From Bacillota bacterium (GTDB lineage: Bacteria; Bacillota; Bacilli; Alicyclobacillales; SLC66): a DNA stretch of 56,397 nucleotides. The notes beneath the pieces are model-generated. The model did no database searches and was not told the origin of the DNA. It saw only the letters and a program-made list of their open reading frames with translations. Positions 1-8,674 of the stretch are shown here, in pieces (the stretch's first letter is position 1; each line of letters starts with the position of its first letter). A program made the position numbers and the translations under genes. The DNA is taken from assembly GCA_021785975.1 (NCBI GenBank), contig JAJYOE010000004.1:1-56397 (forward strand), read 5' to 3'.

Positions 1-224
1 TAAATTTTCGGTGAAACATCAAATACACCCTCGACAAGCGCCCGTTCTTCCCCGGAACGTATCCATTCGCTGCTTCCTCGTGATCCGAGCAATAACCCCA
101 CCGCATCCAACAAAATGGACTTTCCTGCGCCTGTTTCGCCAGTTAGGCATATAAATCCTTGACTAAAATCAAGTTGGAGAGATTCTATTAATGCTAGGTT
201 ATGTACCGCCAATGTCCTTATCAG
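1..224 (-). CDS. recN: DNA repair protein RecN, N-terminal fragment (runs off the window)
   Basis: SMC-like ATPase that acts at DNA double-strand breaks. Only about 75 N-terminal residues are present. They contain the Walker A motif GETGAGKS (about residues 29-36) and the family-typical opening IRTLAVHNLALIE. The gene follows argR directly; a strong AAGGAGG sits at 233-239 over the argR stop. The start is unclear. A TTG at 230 lies only 2 nt from the Shine-Dalgarno, whereas a CTG at 222-224 has ideal 8-nt spacing and matches where family members normally begin. The C-terminal end lies beyond base 1. Confidence 0.9.
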   Translation of the reverse strand, partial: MIRTLAVHNLALIESLQLDFSQGFICLTGETGAGKSILLDAVGLLLGSRGSSEWIRSGEERALVEGVFDVSPKI

Positions 225-237
225 AAACAAGCCCTCC

Positions 238-687
238 TTATAAAAGGCTTTTGACTCGCTCTACCACTTCTTCTGCCCCTAATTTTGAACGCACGATAAT
301 CAGGATCGTATCGTCTCCTGCCACCGTCCCCAGAATTTCCTGCCAATCCAGCGCATCAAAAAGCACCGCCACCGCGTGCGCATTGCCTGGTAACGTACGC
401 ATGATGACGAGGTTTTCTGCTGAATCAATCGCGACAAACACATCGTTTAAAAGTCGGTGAAGCTTCACCTCTGGCTGGTATGAGGATGGTTCTGTCGGCA
501 GGGAATACTTATAAGAGCCGTTCGCCATCGGAGTCTTTATCAAATGCATTTCCTTGATATCCCTTGAAATCGTGGCCTGCGTCACATTGAAACCCGCTTC
601 CCTCAACGCATCAGCCAAATCTTCCTGGGTCTCGATGACCTGCTCCGTGATGATTTCCCTGATCTTTAAAAGTCGTTGTCCCTTCAA
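238..687 (-). CDS. argR: Arginine repressor ArgR/AhrC
   Basis: Transcriptional regulator of arginine metabolism; family members are hexamers with arginine as co-repressor. The 149 residues show the N-terminal winged helix (about 1-70, including the recognition stretch NVTQATISRDIKEM) and the C-terminal oligomerisation/arginine-binding domain with the conserved GTVAGDDTILII near the end. Length is normal for the family. It sits between nadK and recN, as in many Bacilli, and its stop overlaps the recN ribosome-binding site. No arginine biosynthesis gene is in the window, so it acts on distant targets. Confidence 0.95.
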   Translation of the reverse strand: MKGQRLLKIREIITEQVIETQEDLADALREAGFNVTQATISRDIKEMHLIKTPMANGSYKYSLPTEPSSYQPEVKLHRLLNDVFVAIDSAENLVIMRTLPGNAHAVAVLFDALDWQEILGTVAGDDTILIIVRSKLGAEEVVERVKSLL

Positions 688-701
688 ACCGATACACCAT
701 C

Positions 702-1556
702 CTAATCTCCACGCAATTTATCTCGTAAAATTGAGAAAAACGGCCGTTCCTGCCAGCGAATTAACACTGTATCACACTTTGATTTGCGAACCGTCACCAC
801 ATCCCCGCTTTGCAGCGGAAAACCGACCTGTCCGTCGACCGTCAATCCCATGTCCTGATGTCGCGCTGTGACTTTCACACGAATTTCCTGTTCTCCTGAG
901 ATAATGCAAGGCCTTGCCACCAGTTTGTGCGCACAAATCGGAGTGATGAGAAGCACTTGCATATGCGGTTGCAAGATGGGGCCACCACATGAAAGTGAAT
1001 AAGCGGTGGACCCGGTCGGTGTTGAGATGATGACGCCATCCCCCAGAAATTCGTCGTACAAATCGCCATTCACGTCAATATCAACCTGAATCATGCGTGC
1101 AAACGAGCCTTTCCCGACCCCCGCGTCATTGAGCCCGATGCTCTGATGCACCATCTCGCCATGACGCCATACCTCTGTTTCTAGCATCATTCTTCTTTCC
1201 AGATAAAAATCTCCGCGTAGCGCTCTTGTAACCGCTTCCTCCAGATTGTCAGGTTCTGTTTCTGATAAAAATCCCAAGTGACCGATATTGATCCCAAGCA
1301 TCGGCAACTCGTGACAGGCAAATTGCCTTGCAGCGCCAAGTAATGTTCCGTCTCCACCAAGCACAAAGAGCAGATCCACACGTTCTGAAAAGTGTTCAAT
1401 CGGCAATCCAATATCCTTCATATTCAAGTCATGCCCGGTTGAATCGTCAACAAAAACCTTTCCACCACACCGCTTGATAGTATCCACTAGGCGATAGGTA
1501 ATATCATCCGCGTTCTTTTTTGTGCGGTTGACAAAAATTCCGATCGTATCTGGCAT
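702..1556 (-). CDS. nadK: NAD kinase
   Basis: Phosphorylates NAD to NADP in the cytosol. The GGDGT nucleotide-binding motif is at residues 67-71, followed by the second conserved block SLSCGGPILQP in the C-terminal half. The 284-aa product is typical in length. I chose the ATG at 1556, preceded by GGAGAGG with 9-nt spacing; an in-frame ATG six codons upstream lacks a Shine-Dalgarno. It lies between argR and a small membrane protein in the tlyA-nadK-argR-recN cluster and is probably cotranscribed. Confidence 0.93.
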   Translation of the reverse strand: MPDTIGIFVNRTKKNADDITYRLVDTIKRCGGKVFVDDSTGHDLNMKDIGLPIEHFSERVDLLFVLGGDGTLLGAARQFACHELPMLGINIGHLGFLSETEPDNLEEAVTRALRGDFYLERRMMLETEVWRHGEMVHQSIGLNDAGVGKGSFARMIQVDIDVNGDLYDEFLGDGVIISTPTGSTAYSLSCGGPILQPHMQVLLITPICAHKLVARPCIISGEQEIRVKVTARHQDMGLTVDGQVGFPLQSGDVVTVRKSKCDTVLIRWQERPFFSILRDKLRGD

Positions 1557-1580
1557 GATCAACAACCTCTCCATCTACAT

Positions 1581-2093
1581 TCAGCGAGTCGCCAGCGTAA
1601 TTAACCAGCCTAGCACAATCCCAATCAGGAGCCAGATCAAACGCGATTGCCAGCGTTTACGAAAGTATTGTGCCGGAAAATCCATCGCAAAATCAATCCA
1701 TTCAATATTGCCCAAATCCGCATCCACGTACGCGATAGGCGATTGATATTGTTCATACAACGGAAAAAAATTCTTGCGCAACCACACACCGCTTATCCTT
1801 TCCGGATCGCGCGCAGACCGGACTTTCACCGGATAACGTGTTCCTTCTTTCTCGATGATGTAATCTGCAATCAGAAACGTGGTATACTTTCTGCTGCCTA
1901 TGTAGGAAGACAATTCATGCCCGACGCGTTCATCCACGATGCGATACCCTTGTTCCTGTAGGTACTCACATGCTTTTATCATGCTTTCGCGTTTCGACTC
2001 AGGCGCAAATTCGCTCCATCCGCTCGCCAGGTATTTGTATCGAAAAAACAGAAAAGCCACAGTTATAAAAGTGAGAATGGCGAGCACTTCCAA
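1581..2093 (-). CDS. Conserved-looking membrane protein with a possible nuclease-like core
   Basis: I do not recognise a named family. The 170 residues have one hydrophobic helix at each end (about 2-17 and 152-167) and a soluble middle. That middle runs from an amphipathic helix ending GYRIVDE through ADYII (Asp77) and YPVKVRS (Lys90) to a helix and a short strand IAYVD. The pattern resembles a PD-(D/E)xK-like fold with the acidic residue before the lysine missing; this is inference. The TTG start at 2093 has GGAGG with 8-nt spacing. It lies between tlyA and nadK, 24 bp upstream of nadK, and is probably in that operon. Confidence 0.7.
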   Translation of the reverse strand: MEVLAILTFITVAFLFFRYKYLASGWSEFAPESKRESMIKACEYLQEQGYRIVDERVGHELSSYIGSRKYTTFLIADYIIEKEGTRYPVKVRSARDPERISGVWLRKNFFPLYEQYQSPIAYVDADLGNIEWIDFAMDFPAQYFRKRWQSRLIWLLIGIVLGWLITLATR

Positions 2094-2144
2094 GGCAGGC
2101 ACCTCCAGAATATCCTGTTCGCCTGCAATCCTCCATTTTCCTGC

Positions 2145-2972
2145 TTATAACTTGTGACTATTATCCATTTGTTGTGCGAGGCGAACCTGCTCGTCGAGAT
2201 CTTCTTCAGTCACTACCGTAAATGCACAGGGTTCACCTTGCATAAGTACCGACCAGGCTAAATATTCAATGTTGCCGTCCCCCCCACGTATGGGCGATGG
2301 AATCACTCCGCAAACCGCAAAACCTTCGGCTGTAAGTGCAGCAACCACGCGATGCAACACCTCCTGATGCACCAGCGGATCCCGCACAATCCCGCCCTTT
2401 CCCACTTTATCCGGCCCCGCTTCAAATTGCGGTTTGATGAGGCCAATAAAAGACGAACCTGGCAGCAACACTTCTTTTAATTTCGGCAAAAGCTTCGTCA
2501 TGGAAATAAACGATACATCCATCACGCCAATTTCTGGCCTTGGATCAAAAAGGTTCCCCTGCGCATGGCGAAAGTTCACGCGTTCCATCACCCTCACCCT
2601 CGGGTCTTGCCTGAGTTTCCATGCCAGTTGATTGTATCCGACATCGACGCTGTAAACGATTCTCGCTCCTGCTTGGAGTGCACAATCGGTAAATCCGCCG
2701 GTGGAAGCCCCAACGTCGATGACCACTTTGTCCTGCAAGGATACGGGAAACACAGCGAGTGCCTTTTCCAACTTTAATGCGCCTCTGCCTACATAGCGGG
2801 ATTGTTCACCTTTTAGCACAATGTCTGCATCGATCGGATATTTGGTGCCAGGCTTGTCCACTCGTTCTGTACCAGAATAAATTTTTCCGGCCATAATGAA
2901 TCGCTTGGCCTCTTCCCGCGATGTGGCAAGGCCAAGCTTGACTACTAGTACATCAATTCGTTCTTTTTCCAC
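2145..2972 (-). CDS. tlyA: TlyA/YqxC-type 2'-O-ribose rRNA methyltransferase
   Basis: An S4 RNA-binding domain (about 1-60, opening with RIDVLVVKLGLATSREEAKR) is followed by an FtsJ-like SAM methyltransferase fold; VVIDVGASTGGFTDCAL is the SAM-binding motif. Family members methylate rRNA; some are described as haemolysins. The 275-aa length is normal. The GTG start shares one base with the dxs TAG stop, so the two genes are coupled. The gene order dxs-yqxC-argR-recN is conserved in Bacilli; here the membrane protein and nadK come after it. Confidence 0.9.
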   Translation of the reverse strand: MEKERIDVLVVKLGLATSREEAKRFIMAGKIYSGTERVDKPGTKYPIDADIVLKGEQSRYVGRGALKLEKALAVFPVSLQDKVVIDVGASTGGFTDCALQAGARIVYSVDVGYNQLAWKLRQDPRVRVMERVNFRHAQGNLFDPRPEIGVMDVSFISMTKLLPKLKEVLLPGSSFIGLIKPQFEAGPDKVGKGGIVRDPLVHQEVLHRVVAALTAEGFAVCGVIPSPIRGGDGNIEYLAWSVLMQGEPCAFTVVTEEDLDEQVRLAQQMDNSHKL

Positions 2973-4861
2973 TAGGCATTCACAGACTTCCTGCGCTTCT
3001 TTTGCTGTGTCACACTCGCGAGCATTTGATTCGCAATATCAGCAAGGCTTTCAGCGGTTAAGCCAACATAATGCAATAATTCAGGGCGACTTCCGTGTGG
3101 AATGAAATGATCGGGCAACCCTACAGGATGAACAGGATGAACGATGTCGTTTTTCGCATAGTATTCGAGCACTGCTGCGCCAAATCCGCCATTTCCAGAA
3201 GCTTCCTCCACCGTCACCACTGGAATCTTGTGTTTGGCAAGCTCGTCGAGCAGCTCTTCATCGATGGGTTTTAAAAACCGCATATTGACAACCCGTGCAG
3301 AAATGTCCTGTTCCGCGAGCATCAGGGCCGCATTTTCTGCTACGGCTACCATGGGGCCTACTGCAAGGAATGCGATATCAGCACCGTCTCTCACCGTTTC
3401 GGATTTTCCGATGGGAAGTAACTGCAAAGGCACGTCAAGCGGTGCACCTATGCCGTCCTCCCTGGGATAACGAACTGCCGAGGGGCCAGGCAAAGAAATG
3501 GCGGTATAAATCATGTGCCGCAATTCCCCTTCGTCTTTTGGCATCATCAAGGTGATATTCGGTACTGTACGCAAAAACGCGATATCGAATACGCCCTGGT
3601 GAGTCTCCCCATCCGGTCCTACCAAACCGGCACGGTCAATGGCAAAGGTGACAGGTAAGTTTTGAATGCAAATGTCATGGATCACCTGGTCGTATGCTCG
3701 TTGCAAAAAGGTGCTGTAAACGGCAAAGACCGGTTTCAATCCTGAAGTGGCAAGTCCAGCGCATAATGTTGTCGCATGTTGCTCTGCAATTCCCACATCA
3801 AAACAGCGGTCAGGAAATACGTCGGCAAACTTATTCAGTCCTGTTCCGCTAGGCATCGCCGCCGTGACAGCGACGATTCGCTCGTCGGTTTTCGCTAGTT
3901 CGATCATAGTGCTTGCAAACACGTTCGTATACGATGGTGCTTTTTTGGTCGCGGTTTTGACTGGGCCGCCGATGCTGTGCAATTTGTCCGGCGCTTCCTC
4001 CGCAGACTTATAACCCTTGCCCTTCTGAGTGACCACATGAATCAAAACCGGTTCATCGAGGTTTTTCACGTGATTTAAGATCGTTAGTAATTCGCCCATG
4101 TCATGGCCGGGAATAGGACCAAAATAGGAAAAACCCATTTCTTCAAAGAGCGCGCCTGGTACCACCATGTACTTGAGGCTGTCTTTTAGGCGTTCGAGCG
4201 TTCCCGCCACCCGTTTGCCAATGCTCGGAATTTTTAACAGCATGGCTTCGATATCATTTTTGAAACGACTGTAATGTGGATCTGTCCGAAGTCTCGTGAG
4301 ATACTGGGAAACCGCTCCGACATTCGGATCGATCGACATCTCATTGTCATTAAGGATGACAAGCATCTTCTTTTTCAGATGACCTGCATGATTCAACGCT
4401 TCAAACGCCATTCCTCCCGTCATGGCGCCATCACCTATTACGGCGACAATCTGATAATCTTCCTTTTTCAAATCTCTTGCGATGGCCATTCCCAGCGCCG
4501 CAGACAAAGAAGTGCTGGCATGCCCCACGCCAAACATGTCATGTTCGCTTTCTGAGCGTTTAGGGAATCCCGCCAACCCTTGAAATTGACGGAGAGAAGG
4601 AAACATGTCTTTGCGGCCCGTCAAAATTTTATGCACATACGCCTGATGCCCGACATCCCACACGATTTTGTCTCGCGGCGAATCAAAAAGATAATGCAAA
4701 GCCACAGTCAGTTCTACAACACCCAAATTGGCACCGAAATGTCCTCCAGTGCCGGTGATGCTTTCAATTAAAAACTCCCTGATTTCATTAGACAGTATGA
4801 CCAATTCATCTAACGACATTTTTTTTAAATCAGAGGGATTATTCACTTTTTCAAGCAACAC
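2972..4861 (-). CDS. dxs: 1-deoxy-D-xylulose-5-phosphate synthase
   Basis: Thiamine-diphosphate enzyme that condenses pyruvate and glyceraldehyde 3-phosphate, the first step of the MEP isoprenoid pathway. The cofactor motif GDGAMTGGMAFEALNHAG and the central catalytic glutamate segment DVGIAEQHATTLC are both visible; transketolase-like N, middle and C domains are complete. I prefer the GTG at 4861 (AAAGGTGG, 8-nt spacing) over the in-frame GTG at 4873, which overlaps the Shine-Dalgarno. A sigma-A-like promoter lies at 4955-4983. It is followed by tlyA and lies near ispA, which uses its pathway products. Confidence 0.96.
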   Translation of the reverse strand: MLLEKVNNPSDLKKMSLDELVILSNEIREFLIESITGTGGHFGANLGVVELTVALHYLFDSPRDKIVWDVGHQAYVHKILTGRKDMFPSLRQFQGLAGFPKRSESEHDMFGVGHASTSLSAALGMAIARDLKKEDYQIVAVIGDGAMTGGMAFEALNHAGHLKKKMLVILNDNEMSIDPNVGAVSQYLTRLRTDPHYSRFKNDIEAMLLKIPSIGKRVAGTLERLKDSLKYMVVPGALFEEMGFSYFGPIPGHDMGELLTILNHVKNLDEPVLIHVVTQKGKGYKSAEEAPDKLHSIGGPVKTATKKAPSYTNVFASTMIELAKTDERIVAVTAAMPSGTGLNKFADVFPDRCFDVGIAEQHATTLCAGLATSGLKPVFAVYSTFLQRAYDQVIHDICIQNLPVTFAIDRAGLVGPDGETHQGVFDIAFLRTVPNITLMMPKDEGELRHMIYTAISLPGPSAVRYPREDGIGAPLDVPLQLLPIGKSETVRDGADIAFLAVGPMVAVAENAALMLAEQDISARVVNMRFLKPIDEELLDELAKHKIPVVTVEEASGNGGFGAAVLEYYAKNDIVHPVHPVGLPDHFIPHGSRPELLHYVGLTAESLADIANQMLASVTQQKKRRKSVNA

Positions 4862-4954
4862 GGCGATTGCCACCTTTCTCTATGACGACAACCCATTCAG
4901 GGGAAGCAAACGCGATCTGTATCATGAATCTGTTCACCATATAATGTTTAAAAA

Positions 4955-4983
4955 AGTATAGCATAGGCAAGGTTTAGCCTCAA
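4955..4983 (-). promoter_or_regulatory. Candidate sigma-A promoter of dxs
   Basis: On the minus strand TTGAGG (4978-4983) and TATACT (4955-4960) are separated by 17 nt, a good vegetative promoter. It lies in the 155-bp gap upstream of dxs and would let dxs-tlyA-nadK-argR-recN be transcribed separately from the xse-ispA operon. Confidence 0.55.
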
Positions 4984-4997
4984 TCAAAGTCTAAACC
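4971..4997. repeat. Inverted repeat bracketing the dxs -35 box
   Basis: The arms GGTTTAG (4971-4977) and CTAAACC (4991-4997) are perfect complements separated by 13 bp, giving 20-bp centre-to-centre spacing, about two helical turns. The dxs -35 hexamer lies between the arms. No T-run follows on either side, so it does not look like a factor-independent terminator. It could be an operator or an RNA hairpin ending the upstream transcript. Confidence 0.45.
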
Positions 4998-5016
4998 ATG
5001 CCAGATACGAAAATGA

Positions 5017-5223
5017 CTATTGTTGGCGATATTGCGGTTCTTCCTGTTGAATGTAGTTGAGACGCGCCTGTAATGAAGTCACCACGTTATTCACCGATTG
5101 AGACAGCTGACCAAACATTTGCTTTGCCTGCTGGTCCTGTGTCTCAAGGGCAAACTGTTTCAGGTTCGCGGCAACACTTTCCGCTGAAGCGATGGTTTGC
5201 TGCATTTTTACACCGATTGTCAT
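5017..5223 (-). CDS. DUF1657 small protein, sporulation-associated family
   Basis: The 68-residue product begins MTIGVKMQQTIASAES and ends in IQQEEPQYRQQ. This is the typical DUF1657 layout: a short leader, two helices with FALETQDQQAKQMF, and a conserved EEPQY tail. The family is often encoded with spoVA-type spore germination genes, but its molecular role is unknown. The ATG at 5223 has AGGAGGTG 8 nt upstream. The gene lies downstream of ispA, unlike its usual context. The sequence CATAATC at 5280-5286 is a possible forespore-type -10 box, which would allow separate sporulation expression; this is weak. Confidence 0.75.
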   Translation of the reverse strand: MTIGVKMQQTIASAESVAANLKQFALETQDQQAKQMFGQLSQSVNNVVTSLQARLNYIQQEEPQYRQQ

Positions 5224-5299
5224 ATCAACAACACCTCCTGGGGTTATTGTCGCCAATCGGGCTTCGGGTTACACAGCCAGATTATGATCCGATTACTCG

Positions 5300-6187
5300 T
5301 TAATGGTTGCGATTGCGAAGATAGTTCGCAAGTTCGATCAGTAACGCTTTGGATGGATTCAGTCCCTTTGCGTCTTCAATTGCTCCGATGGCTACCTCTG
5401 TCAACTGGTTGACCATTTGTAAAGAATCCTCCACCCCATACAGCGCAGGGTATGTGGCTTTTTGCAACTTGGCATCCATCCCCGCAACTTTTCCTAGCGT
5501 CACGGTATCTCCCACCACATCCAAAACATCATCCATGATCTGAAAGGCAAGCCCTATCGATTCTCCATAGGTCGACAATCGTTGCATCGTATCATCATCC
5601 ACTTGAGCCGCGTGAGCAGGCATAAGAACGGCAGCCCTGATCAACGCGCCTGTTTTATGGCGATGAATAAATAGAACCCGATTTTCCTCTACTGGCTTGC
5701 CCTCTTCCAACATATCGGCCACCTGACCGCCGACCATACCGGATGCTCCTGAGGCCACCGCCAGCTCGCGAATCATCGCAATCACCGATCGGTCGGGCAA
5801 CGGGCAATCGGTCATCGCCTGAAACGCCATGGTTAACAGGGCATCACCAGCCAGTATGGCAGTAGCCTCTCCAAACACTTTATGGTTGGTGGGCTTGCCG
5901 CGTCTCAGGTCATCATTATCCATCGCGGGCAAATCATCATGAATCAAAGAATACGTATGGATCATTTCGATCGCGCATGCGGCGGGCAGCACTGATTCAT
6001 TGGATAGCCCGAGAGCTTTGCTGACCATCAAGACGAGTGCAGGACGTAAACGCTTCCCTCCAGATAAAACACTATATCGCATCGAATCAAAAAGCGGAGT
6101 AAGAAAGTTGATTGGTTCTCGTGCTATCCATCTGTCCATCGCAGCTTCAATGAGTTCTGAAGTTTCTGCTAAGAATTGATCCAGCAT
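5300..6187 (-). CDS. ispA: Farnesyl diphosphate synthase (polyprenyl synthetase)
   Basis: Condenses isopentenyl diphosphate with allylic diphosphates. The first aspartate-rich motif lies in LIHDDLPAMDNDD and the second in FQIMDDVLDVVGD, as in short-chain trans-prenyl synthases. At 295 aa it matches IspA. It follows xseB by 1 bp in the order xseA-xseB-ispA, which is conserved in Bacilli. It works downstream of Dxs in isoprenoid supply for undecaprenyl phosphate and quinones. Exact product chain length cannot be fixed from sequence alone. Confidence 0.94.
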   Translation of the reverse strand: MLDQFLAETSELIEAAMDRWIAREPINFLTPLFDSMRYSVLSGGKRLRPALVLMVSKALGLSNESVLPAACAIEMIHTYSLIHDDLPAMDNDDLRRGKPTNHKVFGEATAILAGDALLTMAFQAMTDCPLPDRSVIAMIRELAVASGASGMVGGQVADMLEEGKPVEENRVLFIHRHKTGALIRAAVLMPAHAAQVDDDTMQRLSTYGESIGLAFQIMDDVLDVVGDTVTLGKVAGMDAKLQKATYPALYGVEDSLQMVNQLTEVAIGAIEDAKGLNPSKALLIELANYLRNRNH

Positions 6188-6188
6188 T

Positions 6189-6449
6189 TCACACGTCCTC
6201 TACATCCAACGGTTCAAATTCTGTAGATTTTTCATTGGTGAGAACCTTTTCCACTTTCTGTTCAGCCGCCGTCAATTTTTCCCGGCACACTTTTGCCAAT
6301 TGCATGCCCAATCGATAATTCTCAATTGCCTGATCCAGCGATAAGTCGCCATTTTCTAAAGAATCGACGACTTCTTCCAACTGCAGAAGCGCCTTTTCAA
6401 ATGGCAGTTCTTCGATTTTTACTTCTTCATTCTCGTTCACGATGTTCAT
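6189..6449 (-). CDS. xseB: Exodeoxyribonuclease VII small subunit
   Basis: The 86-residue acidic helical protein contains the family signature PFEKALLQLEEVVDSLENGDLSLDQAIENY. It partners XseA in the exonuclease VII complex that degrades single-stranded DNA. The start lies inside the end of xseA (23-nt overlap), implying translational coupling and balanced subunit supply. Confidence 0.95.
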   Translation of the reverse strand: MNIVNENEEVKIEELPFEKALLQLEEVVDSLENGDLSLDQAIENYRLGMQLAKVCREKLTAAEQKVEKVLTNEKSTEFEPLDVEDV

Positions 6450-7791
6450 GCACTCCCCATACTTGACAATCTAGCCATCCGTCGGAAATCTCCACACTGA
6501 CGGTGTCGCCAGGCTGAATCTGATTGATGGATGACACAAGCGTTCGCGCATCTCGTTCGAATACCACTGCGTATCCCCGTTTCATCACCGCCAACGGATT
6601 CAAGAGCGACAACTTGTCCACCAGCCGTTCCCAGCTTTTTTCTTTCAATAATAAATAATTAGACATGGATTTTTCCAGTTGATTTTGTAATGAAGCGGTT
6701 TTGGCAGCATTTACGGCAATACGCTTATCAAGCGGTATTTTTGCCAATCTTAATTCCAATTGGTTAAAAAAGCGCAGATCGTTTTGAATTTTACGATACA
6801 ATAGATCCCCCAATTGTTTTTCCAGGGCATCAACCTCTTCCGCCAACTGGGATATCTTGATCGTGGGATCCTTAAAATACCTGTTTTCCAGTAAGCGATT
6901 CAAACGTTCCCGTTTCATTGTGATCAGTGCATCCAGGGAACCCTGCATCCGTTTTGTCAAATGGTCCACATGCGATAACACATCGGGAAGGTGAGGAGCG
7001 ACCAATTCTGCTGCTGCTGTTGGTGTCGCTGCCCGAACATCCGCCACAAAATCCGAGATGGACGTGTCGGTTTCGTGACCGACTGCAGAGATGACAGGAA
7101 CAGACGATTCAGCAATGGCACGCGCAACCACTTCCGTGTTAAACGCGAATAGTTCTTCAAAAGAACCCCCTCCGCGTCCCACAATCATCACGTCAGCCAA
7201 TTTTCCGTCACTGACCAGGCGAATTCCCTCAGCAATCTGTCTTGGTGCATCTTCTCCCTGCACGGCAACCGGCACCACCAGTAAATGACCGAGGGGATAT
7301 CGGCGCTTTAAGGTGGTGATCATGTCTCTCACCGCAGCGCCTGTGGCAGAAGTGACAAGTGCAATGCGCATGGGAAACAAGGGAAGATTGCGCTTTCTGT
7401 CGGCGCGAAAAAGCCCTTCAGCTTCAAGCTTTTCTTTTAACTGTTCAAATGCCAAATACAATGCGCCAATCCCATCAGGTTGAACCGATTCGGCATACAA
7501 TTGATAATCTCCAGAGCGCTCGAACACATCGAGTGATCCCTGCACAATCACTCGCATACCATCTTTCATTTGAAAACGCAAAAAGCGCGCTTTACCCGCA
7601 AACATCACGACACGTAAACGCGCTCTGTCATCTTTTAATGTAAAATACAGGTGTCCGCTTGCGGGCTGGCTATAATTAGATATTTCACCTTGAACCGCTA
7701 TCCCCTGAAAATCCGCATTACCCTGAATGGCATTCTTGATTTGTGCAGTTAACGCAGAAACCGTTAAGATCTCGGTCGGCAAGCGATTCAC
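6427..7791 (-). CDS. xseA: Exodeoxyribonuclease VII large subunit
   Basis: Catalytic subunit of exonuclease VII. An N-terminal OB-fold (about 1-100, with VQGEISNYSQPASGHLYFTLKD) is followed by the nuclease domain, including VTSATGAAVRDMITTLKRRYP and the GRGGGSFEELFAFN and SAVGHETD motifs. Long helices follow, then a C-terminal stretch with MKRGYAVV. The 454-aa length is standard. The gene follows folD by 14 bp; folD-xseA-xseB-ispA is a conserved operon segment. Confidence 0.96.
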   Translation of the reverse strand: MNRLPTEILTVSALTAQIKNAIQGNADFQGIAVQGEISNYSQPASGHLYFTLKDDRARLRVVMFAGKARFLRFQMKDGMRVIVQGSLDVFERSGDYQLYAESVQPDGIGALYLAFEQLKEKLEAEGLFRADRKRNLPLFPMRIALVTSATGAAVRDMITTLKRRYPLGHLLVVPVAVQGEDAPRQIAEGIRLVSDGKLADVMIVGRGGGSFEELFAFNTEVVARAIAESSVPVISAVGHETDTSISDFVADVRAATPTAAAELVAPHLPDVLSHVDHLTKRMQGSLDALITMKRERLNRLLENRYFKDPTIKISQLAEEVDALEKQLGDLLYRKIQNDLRFFNQLELRLAKIPLDKRIAVNAAKTASLQNQLEKSMSNYLLLKEKSWERLVDKLSLLNPLAVMKRGYAVVFERDARTLVSSINQIQPGDTVSVEISDGWLDCQVWGVHEHRERE

Positions 7792-7805
7792 ACCTTTGTT
7801 ACGGA

Positions 7806-8657
7806 TTAACGATCATTTGCAAATCCGGAAGCGGCGAGCACGGTGTTGTGAAGAAGCATGGCAATGGTCATCGGTCCCACTCCCCTGGGAACCGGAGTAA
7901 TCGCTCCTGCCACAGGTTCCGCAGAGGCAAAATCGACATCACCAGCCAGTTTACCATCAATGCGGTTCATCCCCACATCGATCACGACTGCGCCTGGTTT
8001 AACCATGTCTCCGGTCACAAATTTAGCTTTGCCAATGGCAACGGCAAGCACATCAGCCTGTCTAGTGACTGAAGCGATGTCTTGGGTGCGAGAGTGACAC
8101 ACGGTGACAGTAGCATTGGCCTTCAATAACAACTGGGAGAGGGGTTTCCCCACAATATTGGAACGCCCAATCACCACCGCATGCTTTCCTGCGACGTTAA
8201 TATTTTCATACTCCAGCAATTTCATGACGCCAAGTGGCGTGCACGGAACAAATCCTGGCAATCCAATCGCCAATGCTCCCGCATTGCGAGCGTGAAATCC
8301 ATCGACGTCTTTTTCCGGTGAAATTGTCGCAATCACGGTCTGTTCATCAATGTGATCGGGAAGCGGCAACTGCACGAGAATTCCATGAACCGTCTCGTCA
8401 CGATTGAGGCGCTCAATATGCGCCAACAGTTCGACTGCAGTAATGCTTGAAGGCAGGCGGTCGATTCTCGACAATATCCCCACTTCTGCTGCCGCTTTTT
8501 CCTTTCCGGAGACGTAGACGAGCGATGCAGGATTATCCCCCACCAACACCACGACAAGCTTTGGCTTCACGCCATTTGCCAAGAGCTTATGAACATCTGT
8601 CGCCGTTTGGGATCGGCTAACTGCAGACCATTTCTTTCCGTCGATGAGATGAGCCAC
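7806..8657 (-). CDS. folD: Bifunctional methylenetetrahydrofolate dehydrogenase/cyclohydrolase FolD
   Basis: Interconverts 5,10-methylene-THF and 10-formyl-THF using NADP. The catalytic Tyr48/Lys52 pair lies in [10 protein letters not shown], and the Rossmann motif is [32 protein letters not shown] ends the fold. Length is 283 aa. The GTG start at 8657 has AGGAG 9 nt upstream. It may link metabolically to the glycine cleavage genes at 21-25 kb, which produce its substrate. Confidence 0.96.
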   Translation of the reverse strand: MAHLIDGKKWSAVSRSQTATDVHKLLANGVKPKLVVVLVGDNPASLVYVSGKEKAAAEVGILSRIDRLPSSITAVELLAHIERLNRDETVHGILVQLPLPDHIDEQTVIATISPEKDVDGFHARNAGALAIGLPGFVPCTPLGVMKLLEYENINVAGKHAVVIGRSNIVGKPLSQLLLKANATVTVCHSRTQDIASVTRQADVLAVAIGKAKFVTGDMVKPGAVVIDVGMNRIDGKLAGDVDFASAEPVAGAITPVPRGVGPMTIAMLLHNTVLAASGFANDR

Positions 8658-8674
8658 TTCTTTTCACTCCTGGT

